46,192 bases of DNA from Clostridia bacterium (GTDB taxonomy: Bacteria > Bacillota > Clostridia > Oscillospirales > CAG-272), in the NCBI GenBank assembly GCA_017453365.1, contig JAFTKH010000009.1, forward strand, positions 1 to 46,192, written 5' to 3'. Of this stretch, positions 33,874 through 42,011 are shown piece after piece. The notes beneath the pieces are model-generated. The model was not told the DNA's origin. It worked only from the letters and a program-made list of their open reading frames with translations, and did no database searches. Both the position numbers and the translations under genes were made by a program. The stretch's first letter is position 1; every line of letters starts with the position of its first letter.

Positions 33874-34761
33874 ATGAAGAAGAAAGTGATATTCAAGGGC
33901 GTTGCAACAGCGCTTATCACACCGTTTTCCGACGGGGAAATAGATTATTCCTGTCTCGAGCGGCTGATAGAATTTCAGATATATTCAGGCATCGATGCCA
34001 TCGTGATAGGCGGTACTACGGGCGAGGCGGCGACCCTCTCTAACGAAGAGAGGTACAAACTCTTCCGCGAGGCGAAGAGAATGATAAACGGCAGATGTAA
34101 GCTCATTCTCGGAACCGGCACGAATGACACGAGGGTCGCAAAGCTTCACACGGAGTACGCATCACGCCTCGGATGCGACGGAGTGCTCCTCGTTACTCCG
34201 TACTACAACAGAGGAACGAAGGACGGGGTCATTAAACACTACCTCGAGATAGCAGAGGTGTCGGAGGTACCGATGCTGCTCTACAACGTACCCGGCAGGA
34301 CAGGGGTGAACCTGAGCCTCGAGACCCTCGAGGAGCTGAGAAAATGTGAGAAAATAGTAGGCATCAAGGAGGCATCCGACTCGGATGAGCGGCTCGTAGC
34401 ACTCTCAGCGTTCGGTGATACTCTCCACCTCTATGCAGGTAACGACTCCCAGATATTCTCCACCCTATCCCTCGGCGGGCTTGGCGTCGTTTCTGTGCTA
34501 TCGAACCTTATGCCCAAGGAGACTCGGGATATATGCAAACTATTCTTTACAGGCAGGCGAGATGAAAGTCTAAAATTGCAGCAGAAGCTGCTGCCCGTGA
34601 TAAATTCTCTCTTTCTCGAGACAAATCCCGCACCCATCAAATACGCGATGTCGCGTGCGGGTATGTGCTCACCCGAGATGCGTCTGCCTATGTGGTTGCC
34701 GACTGAGGCGTCGAGAAGAAGGATAGACGAGGCAATATCCGCCTTCCGCTCGTCAGTGTAA
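33874..34761 (+). CDS. dapA: 4-hydroxy-tetrahydrodipicolinate synthase
   Basis: First committed enzyme of lysine and diaminopimelate synthesis, 295 residues, class I aldolase fold. GVATALITPF (start), GGTTGEAATLSNEE (pyruvate-binding Thr pair), VTPYYNRGTKDG, LLYNVPGRTGVNL and GIKEASD with the Schiff-base Lys are all present. ATG 33874 is taken as start with GGGGAC upstream; a TTG at 33862 is in frame. A small CCCCGA/TCGGGG hairpin lies just before it. It is followed by a decayed gene fragment, not by other lysine genes. An N-acetylneuraminate lyase reading is unlikely given the residues around the Lys. Confidence 0.93.
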   Translation: MKKKVIFKGVATALITPFSDGEIDYSCLERLIEFQIYSGIDAIVIGGTTGEAATLSNEERYKLFREAKRMINGRCKLILGTGTNDTRVAKLHTEYASRLGCDGVLLVTPYYNRGTKDGVIKHYLEIAEVSEVPMLLYNVPGRTGVNLSLETLEELRKCEKIVGIKEASDSDERLVALSAFGDTLHLYAGNDSQIFSTLSLGGLGVVSVLSNLMPKETRDICKLFFTGRRDESLKLQQKLLPVINSLFLETNPAPIKYAMSRAGMCSPEMRLPMWLPTEASRRRIDEAISAFRSSV

Positions 34762-35062
34762 AACCGAAAATATCGCACATCGGATATCAAAAGGCAGCAA
34801 AACGCCCATGAGCTTGTGCCAATCTCGGACGCAGTCGGAGCACTTTCCTATTGCGTACATCAGCCACATGGGGAGAAGCCCGAGCTTCTCTTCCCTGCCT
34901 CAACGAGATTTAAAAACAAGTTCGGCGGCACTGCCGTCGTCTTCGCGGGCAATCTCGACACCCTTCAATTATTATTCCGCTTTCTCCTTCCTTACCGAAA
35001 CGAGAAAGCAGGAATTCATAGTATTCTCTTCACCCGCAGATAAGAATAAAATTCCCTATTGA
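34762..35062 (+). pseudogene. Frameshifted C-terminal remnant of an unidentified protein
   Basis: Directly after the dapA stop an open stretch reads HELVPISDAVGALSYCVHQP, then KFGGTAVVFAGNLDT. The sense then passes to the next frame at about 34960-34970, which reads FNYYSAFSFLTETRKQEFIVF. Joined, these look like the C-terminal end of a glycosidase-type protein (GG-x-VVFAG and FSFL-ETRK patterns, recognised only loosely). No start codon or ribosome-binding site fits, so I read it as a decayed fragment. Confidence 0.45.
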
Positions 35063-35087
35063 CAAATGCGGCTTCATCTGCTACAAT
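35059..35087 (+). promoter_or_regulatory. Promoter of the T-box/Lrp/aminotransferase operon
   Basis: TTGACA (35059-35064), exactly 17 bases, TACAAT (35082-35087). Confidence 0.88.
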
Positions 35088-35093
35088 AGCAAT

Positions 35094-35380
35094 ATCAAAT
35101 CGGAAAAGTAACGGATATCGGGACAGTTAAGAGACGCGGCGGTGTGGTGCGAGCTGCGGCGATGAGTCCGTGAAGCGGCCGATTTTCAGCCTCGGTGAAC
35201 AAAAGCGCACGCCCGTGTCGCAAAAAGCCGACGGGAGCTCCCGATACAGAGCGTGTTGGGTGTAATTATGCACCCCAAGAGGAGTGCTCTGTGAGGGGTG
35301 CTTGAACTACGGTGGTAACACGAAGCTTAAGTTATAAGAAATTCGTCCGTGGCATTTTTTTGCCACGGGCTTTTTATTTT
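35094..35380 (+). promoter_or_regulatory. T-box leader, amino acid uncertain (Ala favoured)
   Basis: Antiterminator core CTACGGTGGTAACACG lies near 35308-35323, and terminator CCGTGGCA/TGCCACGG plus T-run at 35347-35378. A stem I base TATCGGGA (35113-35120) pairs with TCCCGATA (35239-35246). TGGT implies a tRNA with discriminator A. The specifier is unclear: GCC (35227-35229, Ala) suits the AlaT-type gene downstream; AAA (Lys, near 35211) sits after a GAAC like the GAAG before GTC in the valS leader. Confidence 0.85.
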
Positions 35381-35394
35381 GAAAGGAGAAAACA

Positions 35395-35886
35395 ATGGTA
35401 CAGAACGACAAGAGGATTTTAAAGCTGCTCGAGAAAAACGCTCACTTCACGGCAGAGGACATCGCGGCAGTGCTTGGAGATAAGGCCGAGAAAATTGCGG
35501 CAAGGATAAAGGAGCTCGAGGAAAGCGGCATTATAAGGGGCTACAAGAGCGTTATAGATTGGGAGAGGCTCGACGAGGACAGAGCATCGGCAATCATAGA
35601 GCTCAACGTTACGCCGAGTGCAGGACACGGCTTCGAAGAGGTAGCAGCGAGAATAGCAAAATATCCCGAGGTTGAGTCGGTCTCACTGGTCTCCGGCGGC
35701 TACGATTTAAGTGTCACGGTTAAAGGCAGAACCTTTCACGAGGTGTGTAATTTCGTCGCACGGGAGCTCGCTACGATAGACTCGGTGACTCAGACGCGTA
35801 CCCAGTTTATTATGAGAAGATACAAGGAGCTCGATATCGAGCTTACTTCCGATGAGCGTGATGAGAGGGACAACGTTTCGCTATGA
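35395..35886 (+). CDS. Lrp/AsnC-family transcriptional regulator
   Basis: A 163-residue regulator. The N-terminal winged helix (residues 5-55) reads ILKLLEKNAHFTAEDIAAVL with GIIRGYKSVIDWERL closing the wing. The RAM effector domain follows, with VESVSLVSGGYDLSVTVKG and HEVCNFVARELATID. It overlaps the aminotransferase gene by four bases (ATGA), like the AlaR-AlaT (YugG-YugH) pair of Bacillus subtilis, so alanine or a related amino acid is a likely effector. GAAAGGAG precedes the ATG. The operon is controlled first by the T-box and probably by this protein. Confidence 0.9.
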   Translation: MVQNDKRILKLLEKNAHFTAEDIAAVLGDKAEKIAARIKELEESGIIRGYKSVIDWERLDEDRASAIIELNVTPSAGHGFEEVAARIAKYPEVESVSLVSGGYDLSVTVKGRTFHEVCNFVARELATIDSVTQTRTQFIMRRYKELDIELTSDERDERDNVSL

Positions 35887-37052
35887 TAGACTACTCGAAA
35901 ATAATATCAAAGACCGTACGTGAAATAAAGCCGTCGGGAATACGCCGTTTCTTTGATATTGCAAACACTATGGAGAACGTCATCTCTCTCGGCGTTGGCG
36001 AGCCCGATTTTCGAACGCCGTGGCAGATACGGAAGGCAGGTATTGACTCTCTCGAAAAGGGGCAGACGAGATACACGTCTAACAAGGGTCTCGATGCGCT
36101 TCTTCTCGAGATATGCAGATATACCGAGAGAAAATATGGGGTAAGCTACGACTGCCGACGTGAGGCACTCGTAACCGTCGGCGGCAGCGAGGCTATCGAC
36201 GCCGCAATAAGAGCCGTCACCTGCCCTCTCGACGAGGTTATAATTCCACAGCCGAGCTATGTCTGCTACGAGCCTATGGTGAGGCTCGCAGGCGGTACAC
36301 CCGTAATTATTACAACTACGGAAGAAAACGAGTTCAAGCTGACGAAAGAGGAGCTGCTCGCTGCAATCACCCCAAGGACGAAGGCACTTATACTCCCGTA
36401 TCCCTGCAACCCAACAGGCGCTATAATGAATAAAAAAGACCTCGAGGAGATAGCCGAGGTGCTCCGAGGACGTGACGTCATAGTGATCTCCGACGAGATA
36501 TACGCAGAGCTGACCTTTGGCGAAGAACGCCACGTCAGCATCGCAAGCATAGAAGGCATGAAGGAGCGTACCATTCTCATAAACGGATTTTCAAAAGCCT
36601 TCTCAATGACAGGCTGGCGAATGGGTTACGCACTCGGCCCCGCCGAGATAATGACCGAAATAACTAAAATACACCAATTCGCGATAATGTGCGCACCGAC
36701 AACGTCACAGTATGCGGCTATCGAAGCCCTTCGCTCCTGTGACAAAGAGGTCGAGAGAATGCTCGAGGAGTATGACGAGAGGAGAAGGATTATGGTTTCC
36801 GGCTTTAACAAGCTAGGTCTTACCTGTCGGGAGCCGAAGGGCGCGTTCTACGCCTTTCCGTCTATCAAATCTACAGGCCTCACGAGCGAGGAGTTCTGCG
36901 AGCGGCTGCTCTATTCGAAGGGTGTCGCGCTTGTCCCGGGCACGGCCTTTGGCGAGGGCGGCGAGGGCTTCGTCAGAGCGTCCTATTGCTACTCCTTCGA
37001 GCATATTAAGGAAGCGCTGTCGAGAATTGGAGAATTTCTTGCAGAGTTGTAA
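35883..37052 (+). CDS. alaT: Class I/II aminotransferase, AlaT/YugH-like
   Basis: A 389-residue PLP enzyme of fold type I. TVREIKPSGIRRFFDIA and GEPDFRTPWQIRKAGIDSLE resemble YugH (AlaT) of Bacillus more than PatA. PYPCNPTGAIM, SDEIYAELTFGE and the PLP lysine in ILINGFSKAFSMTGWRMGY are in place. The probable reaction is transamination between alanine and 2-oxoglutarate; aspartate, aromatic or N-acetyl-diaminopimelate substrates cannot be ruled out, and dapA lies upstream. Its start overlaps the Lrp gene stop by four bases. A strong terminator follows. Confidence 0.85.
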   Translation: MIDYSKIISKTVREIKPSGIRRFFDIANTMENVISLGVGEPDFRTPWQIRKAGIDSLEKGQTRYTSNKGLDALLLEICRYTERKYGVSYDCRREALVTVGGSEAIDAAIRAVTCPLDEVIIPQPSYVCYEPMVRLAGGTPVIITTTEENEFKLTKEELLAAITPRTKALILPYPCNPTGAIMNKKDLEEIAEVLRGRDVIVISDEIYAELTFGEERHVSIASIEGMKERTILINGFSKAFSMTGWRMGYALGPAEIMTEITKIHQFAIMCAPTTSQYAAIEALRSCDKEVERMLEEYDERRRIMVSGFNKLGLTCREPKGAFYAFPSIKSTGLTSEEFCERLLYSKGVALVPGTAFGEGGEGFVRASYCYSFEHIKEALSRIGEFLAEL

Positions 37053-37070
37053 ATAATCATTTACATACAA

Positions 37071-37124
37071 AGCACCCCATACGGCGAAGCAAACGCTTCA
37101 AAAAGCCGCACGGGGTGCTGTTTC
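37071..37124. terminator. Bidirectional terminator
   Basis: AGCACCCC (37071-37078) pairs with GGGGTGCT (37112-37119), enclosing GGC/GCC and GAAGC/GCTTC stems; T-rich flanks on both strands end two convergent operons. Confidence 0.85.
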
Positions 37125-37885
37125 TATATCAGTTTTATTAAATTGGAGTCAACTATCTCGACATACATATCCGGGTCGAGCTTCATCAAGAGAGATTGAA
37201 AAAACGAGGTTACGGGATGTTCTGTAAAGAAGTGTCCTGCCTCGATAAGGTTAATGCCCATCTCGAGAGCCTCTTCCATCACGTTATAGCTTATTCTTCC
37301 CGACACGTAGGTATCTGCTCCTAACTCAAGCGCATCGCGTACGTAATCCTTCCCGTCGCCGCCTACGACTGCAACCTTTTGCACGGGTATACAGGCATCT
37401 GCAACCTTAACACCGTCGCAGTTTAGCAGTCCCTTGAGTAAATACGAGAAATCCTCAAGAGACATTTCCTCGTCGAGCATACCAATTCTACCCAGATTGC
37501 CCTCTCCGAAGGGGAGCGCATCACGAATACCGAGAGTGTCGGCAAGAATATCGTTCACTCCACCCGACACCTTATCGGCACGGGTATGTAACGATATGAC
37601 GGCGATATTATTCTGTATGAGCTTTATGACCTTACGCGAAATATTCGAGTTCTCCGTTATAGACGGAAGAGGCTTAAAAATGAGCGGGTGGTGCGAAACG
37701 ATAAGGTCGATACCCGAGGACACTGCATAGTCGACTATATTCTCAGTTACGTCAAGTGCAACGAGTGCACGGCGCACCTCCTTCGAGCAGTCCGCAGCAC
37801 ACATAAGTCCGTCGTTATCCCACGACTCTCTTAATTCCTCCGGAATTCGTCGGTTTAAGCTTCTGTAAATCTCCTCTACGGTCAT
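37124..37885 (-). CDS. Nif3-like dinuclear metal-centre protein
   Basis: A 253-residue Nif3/YqfO/DUF34 family protein, short form without the central insert. Metal-binding residues are visible in DLIVSHHPLIFKP (His pair near residue 65), SLHTRADKVSGGVND (Asp; the usual HTNLD is HTRAD here) and EAGHFFTEHP (His and Glu). The family forms toroidal hexamers; a GTP cyclohydrolase or metabolite-repair role has been proposed, but function is unsettled. It follows trmK with an 18-base gap, the same order as yqfN-yqfO in Bacillus. Confidence 0.92.
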   Translation of the reverse strand: MTVEEIYRSLNRRIPEELRESWDNDGLMCAADCSKEVRRALVALDVTENIVDYAVSSGIDLIVSHHPLIFKPLPSITENSNISRKVIKLIQNNIAVISLHTRADKVSGGVNDILADTLGIRDALPFGEGNLGRIGMLDEEMSLEDFSYLLKGLLNCDGVKVADACIPVQKVAVVGGDGKDYVRDALELGADTYVSGRISYNVMEEALEMGINLIEAGHFFTEHPVTSFFQSLLMKLDPDMYVEIVDSNLIKLI

Positions 37886-37903
37886 AGCGTACTCCTGTTA
37901 AGC

Positions 37904-38599
37904 TTATTTTTCATATTCGCGAAGCCTTTTATCTATGGCACGAATAAGGCTCTCTTCTCTTTCGGTATTCTCTTTTGCAAGGCTCTTTCCTTTTTTCACG
38001 GAAATGAGAGCACGGCGGCGCGTAATTAAGTAACCTACGTACTCCTTTTCGTCACACGGATGTGGAATATCTGCCCCGAGCTCAAGCACTTCCTCGCACG
38101 GCGCGGAAGCTTCTCCCGTATATTCGGCAAGAAGAGTGACGTAATACTTTCCGCCCTCTGCTGAATACCTTTCATCGAGGATGGAATAGCCCTCGTTATA
38201 CAGAGTGCGGCGCAGATGTGCCTGGCGAGACATAGGCTGAAGAATAAGGTGCACTCCCTCACGCTTCATATCAGGAGCCTCGCTTACTATCCTGGCGATA
38301 AGCTCCCCGCCCATTCCGCATACGGCGTAATCGGTGATTCCAAGGTCTGAAAGCTCCGCGGCCCCGTCGGTAAGCACTATATCGCAAAGGTCTAAAACCC
38401 CCGCGGCCTCCGCATTCTCACGAGCTGTGGAAAGCGGCCCCTCGTTCACATCGGAGAGAACGGCTCTCTTGATTTTCCCTGATTTAAGTAAAAAAATGGG
38501 CAGGTATGCGTGATCAGTACCGACATCGGCAAGCACGCCCCCCGCCCTTACAAAGCCCGCACAGGACAGAAGACGTCCGTCAAGCGTATCCTTCGTCAT
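37904..38599 (-). CDS. trmK: tRNA (adenine-22 N1)-methyltransferase TrmK
   Basis: A 231-residue class I methyltransferase. The SAM-binding motif is GGVLADVGTDHAYLPIFLL, then VLSDVNEGPLSTARENAE; AVCGMGGELIARI holds the family's catalytic-region GMGG, and LILQPMSRQAHLRRTL follows. TrmK makes m1A22 in tRNA. The C-terminal region is predicted to form a coiled coil (ITRRRALISVKKGKSLAKE). It overlaps the DUF1858 gene upstream by four bases and continues into the Nif3-like gene. Confidence 0.93.
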   Translation of the reverse strand: MTKDTLDGRLLSCAGFVRAGGVLADVGTDHAYLPIFLLKSGKIKRAVLSDVNEGPLSTARENAEAAGVLDLCDIVLTDGAAELSDLGITDYAVCGMGGELIARIVSEAPDMKREGVHLILQPMSRQAHLRRTLYNEGYSILDERYSAEGGKYYVTLLAEYTGEASAPCEEVLELGADIPHPCDEKEYVGYLITRRRALISVKKGKSLAKENTEREESLIRAIDKRLREYEK

Positions 38600-38796
38600 T
38601 TCGATGCAAGATAATCGTTTATCTTCTTCACCAGCTCGTCCGCGTTAGTGCCGTGAACGAGGCAGGCATCAGCTATCGACTCGCCTCTCGAGTGAGGGCA
38701 GCCGAGACAATGCATCCCAATCTCGAAGAAAAATCTCGCAGTTTCTACGTCAAAGTCAAGAATATCTCCGATAAGAGTATCTTTTGTTACTTTCAT
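38596..38796 (-). CDS. DUF1858 domain protein
   Basis: A 66-residue protein of the DUF1858 family, KVTKDTLIGDILDFDVETARFFFEIGMHCLGCPHSRGE, with the conserved CxxC-type pair in GMHCLGCPH. The family is often linked to hybrid-cluster and redox proteins and may bind a metal or form a disulfide; no activity is proven. The start is supported by AGAGGTAATAAAA upstream. It is the first gene of the DUF1858-trmK-Nif3 operon, with a four-base overlap to trmK. Confidence 0.85.
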   Translation of the reverse strand: MKVTKDTLIGDILDFDVETARFFFEIGMHCLGCPHSRGESIADACLVHGTNADELVKKINDYLASK

Positions 38797-38932
38797 TTTT
38801 ATTACCTCTGTTTTCGCTTTAGTTTCGTTTTACGCGCTGTATTTCCTTCAATATACTGCGCGTTCCAAAGGTTATTGTAGCATACTGCGGAGCAAAAATC
38901 AACACATATTTCAAAAACTGTCTTTACTTTTT

Positions 38933-38961
38933 CCCTACTTTGTGTTAAAATATTGGAGCGC
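38933..38961 (+). promoter_or_regulatory. prfB promoter
   Basis: TTTACT (38933-38938), 17 bases, TAAAAT (38956-38961), about 60 bases before the ATG. Confidence 0.75.
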
Positions 38962-39021
38962 GCGGTAGCTTCGCGCCAAAAACGGTAAAAATAGTTATAT
39001 ACCAAACAGTAGGAGTTTTTT

Positions 39022-40140
39022 ATGATAGTTGCGCTTGAAGAAGCGAAAAGAAGACTTACAGCTCTTTCGGACGTGCTTACAGAGCTTGGTAATCAGTTAA
39101 GAATAGAAGAGGCGAGAGAAAAAGCTGCCGACCTCGAGCGTGAAACGCTAGTGCAGGATTTCTGGAATGATGCGGAGAAATCATCGAAGAAGCTCCAGGA
39201 AATAAAGCAGCTCAAGGACAAGGTCGAGGGCTACGAGGAGCTTGTTGAAAGACTCGGCGATGCGACTGCCCTTTGCGAGATGGCGATAGAGGAAAACGAC
39301 GAGGACTCTGTCGATGAGGTAGTGTCGGAAACAGACTTTATCGAGGAAGAAGCAGAGAAAAAAAGGATAGAGGTTCTTCTCTCGGGCCCATACGATAAGA
39401 ACAACGCTATTCTCTCCTTCCACCCCGGTGCGGGCGGTACAGAGGCGCAGGATTGGGCATCTATGCTCTATCGTATGTACACCAGGTGGGGAGAGAAGCG
39501 TGGCTTCAACGTTAAGCTCATTGACTGGCTCGACGGCGACGAGGCGGGGCTCAAATCCGCCACGATAATGATAGAGGGCATGAACGCATACGGATATCTA
39601 AAAAGCGAGAACGGAGTTCACAGACTTGTAAGAATATCGCCCTTCGACTCCTCTGGAAGACGACACACGTCGTTCTCCTCGGTTGAGGTAATGCCCGAGT
39701 TCGAGGATGACAACACCATTACCCTACGTGATGAAGACCTCGAGATAACGGCACACCGCTCGAGCGGTGCGGGCGGTCAGCACATCAACAAGACCGACTC
39801 CGCGATAAGAATAGTTCACAAGCCCACGGGCATCGTCGTCGGCTGCCAGACCGAAAGAAGCCAGCTCCAGAACAAGGAAACCGCTCTGAAGATGCTGAAG
39901 GCGAAGCTTATGGAAATTAAAATTCGTGAGAAGCTCGACAGGATAGAGGACATTCAGGGCAACAAGGCGAACATTGAATGGGGCAGCCAGATACGAAGCT
40001 ACGTGTTTATGCCCTACACGCTTGCAAAGGACACGAGGACGGGCTACGAGGACGGTAATATCGACTCGGTTATGGACGGTAATATTGACGGCTTTATCAA
40101 TGCATATCTTAAGCATATATCGGTTGAGGGAGAGAAGTAA
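39022..40140 (+). CDS. prfB: Peptide chain release factor 2
   Basis: Release factor of 372 residues recognising UGA and UAA. The tripeptide determinant SPF is in VRISPFDSSGRRHTSFSSVEV, and the catalytic GGQ in SSGAGGQHINKTDSAIR. The N-terminal coiled-coil domain reads MIVALEEAKRRLTALSDVL and continues in a single frame through residue 100. The in-frame UGA and upstream Shine-Dalgarno that cause the programmed +1 shift in many prfB genes are absent, so autoregulation by frameshift is lost here. AGGAG precedes the ATG. It is monocistronic. Confidence 0.95.
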   Translation: MIVALEEAKRRLTALSDVLTELGNQLRIEEAREKAADLERETLVQDFWNDAEKSSKKLQEIKQLKDKVEGYEELVERLGDATALCEMAIEENDEDSVDEVVSETDFIEEEAEKKRIEVLLSGPYDKNNAILSFHPGAGGTEAQDWASMLYRMYTRWGEKRGFNVKLIDWLDGDEAGLKSATIMIEGMNAYGYLKSENGVHRLVRISPFDSSGRRHTSFSSVEVMPEFEDDNTITLRDEDLEITAHRSSGAGGQHINKTDSAIRIVHKPTGIVVGCQTERSQLQNKETALKMLKAKLMEIKIREKLDRIEDIQGNKANIEWGSQIRSYVFMPYTLAKDTRTGYEDGNIDSVMDGNIDGFINAYLKHISVEGEK

Positions 40141-40224
40141 TTCTCTGCCCCGTACAACAAAACGGCGATTTGCGTGTTGTCCTTAACAGAGAACACGCAG
40201 CGAAATAAATCCCTTACGTGGTTT

Positions 40225-40395
40225 TTATATATTGCTACAGGTGCGATATACGCTTTGCGTACGATATGCTTTTGCATTCCTCGCCACAGACGAGATATGT
40301 CAAATCGCGAGGAATTTATATCATATCTCATCAGCATAGCGAGGTATAGCGCTATCGAGTAAAACGAGGTTATATTGCGTTCGCTCCACGAACAT
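40225..40395. repeat. Palindrome-rich repeat region
   Basis: This stretch between convergent genes holds nested inverted repeats: ATTCCTCGC (40276-40284) with GCGAGGAAT (40307-40315), GAGATATG near 40292 with CATATCTC near 40322, and the palindrome ATAGCGCTAT near 40347. GATAT-type motifs alternate with short loops, resembling dispersed palindromic units I associate with Clostridia. No gene is encoded. The 80 bases before it (40141-40224) have a TGCGTGTT/AACACGCA hairpin that may end prfB. Confidence 0.5.
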
Positions 40396-40409
40396 CTCGC
40401 CTAACAAAA

Positions 40410-40448
40410 AGAGAGAACATTTCGGCTACAAACCGATTTGTTCTCTCT
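40410..40448 (-). terminator. Terminator downstream of the M16 peptidase gene
   Basis: AGAGAGAACA (40410-40419) pairs with TGTTCTCTCT (40439-40448) with an inner CGG/CCG; the T-run lies leftward, so it serves the minus-strand gene. The ~140 bases between this hairpin and the gene stop hold a TTGCACTTT/AAAGTGTAA hairpin and nothing else I recognise. Confidence 0.7.
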
Positions 40449-40588
40449 TCTGTCGTTATAAGGGTTTGGGCTTAGTCCATTTACTTTTGACCGGTCAGAT
40501 GCGATGCTTGCACTTTACTCAAAGTGTAAATTCTCCATTAAGAGTATCTCCAATGCTGCAAGCACATTTTTAATGTTTAAAATTCAAA

Positions 40589-41860
40589 TCAAAGCGTTAG
40601 AAGCATCTCCCGTATTTTTTCCGTGTCTATCCGTTTTTTGTTACCCTTAAGGGTGAGGGTCAGATTATCGGAAGTGAAGACGGTGCAGGCTACCTCGCGC
40701 AGGCGTTCGGGGGTTATGGCGTCATATCTTATCCGCCTATCCTCAAGTCCTGCATAGCCCGAGTCAAGGATATGATTATCGTATGCGAACGTAAAGTTTA
40801 GTTCACGCGCGTCATCATAGAGCATATATGCATTAGCCACGTACCCTGCCTTCATACATCTATCCTCGGGGAGCAGCTGTTCTTTTAAGGAACGCAGGAG
40901 CGATACCGAGGTTTCGAGCGCTTCGTGAAGCTTCGACTCACGGAGTTCAAAGGAGAAGCTGAACGTGCCAACATTTTTATATCTTTCTGTTGAGCCCGAG
41001 ATGTCGTAGAAAAGTCCGCGCCGCTCCGAGAGCTCGATAAAGAAATCGGAGCTGTAGCCACCGAGGACAATTTCATAGAGCAGGTCTATCTCCGCTACGG
41101 AGAGTTTCGACATATCAAGGTCGAAGGTGAAGCGTACCTTCGTGAAATCCGCGTTTTTCAAGTACACCGATGCCGCTCTTTTTCCGAAATTTTGCGGAAT
41201 GGGTGCAATATTTTCATGATTGAAGGAACACATTTCGGTATATCCGTCGAGCAACGATATCAAATATTCAAGGTCACCCTCGCACACGTGCCCTGTAACG
41301 TAAAAGAAGACGTTCCCTATACCGAAGGCCTGCCGTCTGTAAGCCTCGAGTTTCCTTCTGCTTATACGGCCGACTGTCTTTGGCGTGCCTGTTATCGGCC
41401 TCGACAGCGAGGTTCCTTCCCACACATGCTCGGCGGTAAATCCGGGCAGTGAGTTTTTCTCATCAGCCTCCCTTATCTCGGCTCTTATTCTACCACGCTC
41501 TGCATCTATCTCCTCGGTAGAAAGTGAAATCGGCGAGAAAAGGCGAACTATGATATCGGCTGCGCGCCTGAAGCTTTCCGAGGCTCCCGACATATAAAAC
41601 TGCACCATTTCGCTAAAGGTTGAGGCGTTAAACTCAAGGCCGTAAATATCAAGCATTCGATAAAGCTCGCCACCCATAATACTGTTCACGTTCCTTATGG
41701 CGACGTGCTCGATAAAATGGGTTATACCGCATTCGCTCTCGTCCTCGTAAAGGCTTCCCGATTTAACGAAGAGAGATATGAAAAAACCGTGCTGTGCAGA
41801 GTTGTCAAGCACGTATACAGGTATTCCGCCCCTTGTCATAAGCTTTTTTTCCGTACTCAT
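40589..41860 (-). CDS. M16-family zinc metallopeptidase
   Basis: A 423-residue insulinase/mitochondrial-processing-peptidase-like protein, equal to one M16B unit. The inverted zinc motif HFIEH lies at residues 48-52 (GITHFIEHVAIRN) with a downstream Glu in the ERGRIRAEI segment. The C-terminal M16 half (about 210-423) includes the ELSERRGLFYDISGS region that is typical of substrate-binding Arg/Tyr units. ATG 41860 is chosen for AAAGGAG just upstream; the longer frame from 41881 lacks one. No signal peptide, so it is cytoplasmic. Peptide clearance or processing is inferred. It is divergent from the rRNA methyltransferase. Confidence 0.88.
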   Translation of the reverse strand: MSTEKKLMTRGGIPVYVLDNSAQHGFFISLFVKSGSLYEDESECGITHFIEHVAIRNVNSIMGGELYRMLDIYGLEFNASTFSEMVQFYMSGASESFRRAADIIVRLFSPISLSTEEIDAERGRIRAEIREADEKNSLPGFTAEHVWEGTSLSRPITGTPKTVGRISRRKLEAYRRQAFGIGNVFFYVTGHVCEGDLEYLISLLDGYTEMCSFNHENIAPIPQNFGKRAASVYLKNADFTKVRFTFDLDMSKLSVAEIDLLYEIVLGGYSSDFFIELSERRGLFYDISGSTERYKNVGTFSFSFELRESKLHEALETSVSLLRSLKEQLLPEDRCMKAGYVANAYMLYDDARELNFTFAYDNHILDSGYAGLEDRRIRYDAITPERLREVACTVFTSDNLTLTLKGNKKRIDTEKIREMLLTL

Positions 41861-41951
41861 AACCTCTCCTTTCTTCCGCACTTTTGACTATATTTTACCA
41901 TATAGAAATAAAAAATGCAAGCGCGCACGCTTTTATATTTACTATTAGTGA

Positions 41952-41980
41952 TTGACTTTATTTAAAAACTGGGATATAAT
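41952..41980 (+). promoter_or_regulatory. Promoter of the methyltransferase-parvulin-ylmH operon
   Basis: TTGACT (41952-41957), 17 bases, perfect TATAAT (41975-41980); it shows that the frame start at 41952 is not the translation start. Confidence 0.9.
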
Positions 41981-42011
41981 TAGTTGTAATGTCGAAAAAG
42001 AGGCTAGGAAT

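Noticed and set aside
34816-35043. A 75-codon intact small gene after dapA
   Set aside because: There is no ribosome-binding site, and the sense continues into another frame, which fits a frameshifted remnant better.
35160-35174. A GATGAGTCCGTGA string like the core of a hammerhead ribozyme
   Set aside because: The second core element (GAAA next to the closing stem) and the cleavage site are missing, and the string lies inside stem I of a T-box leader.
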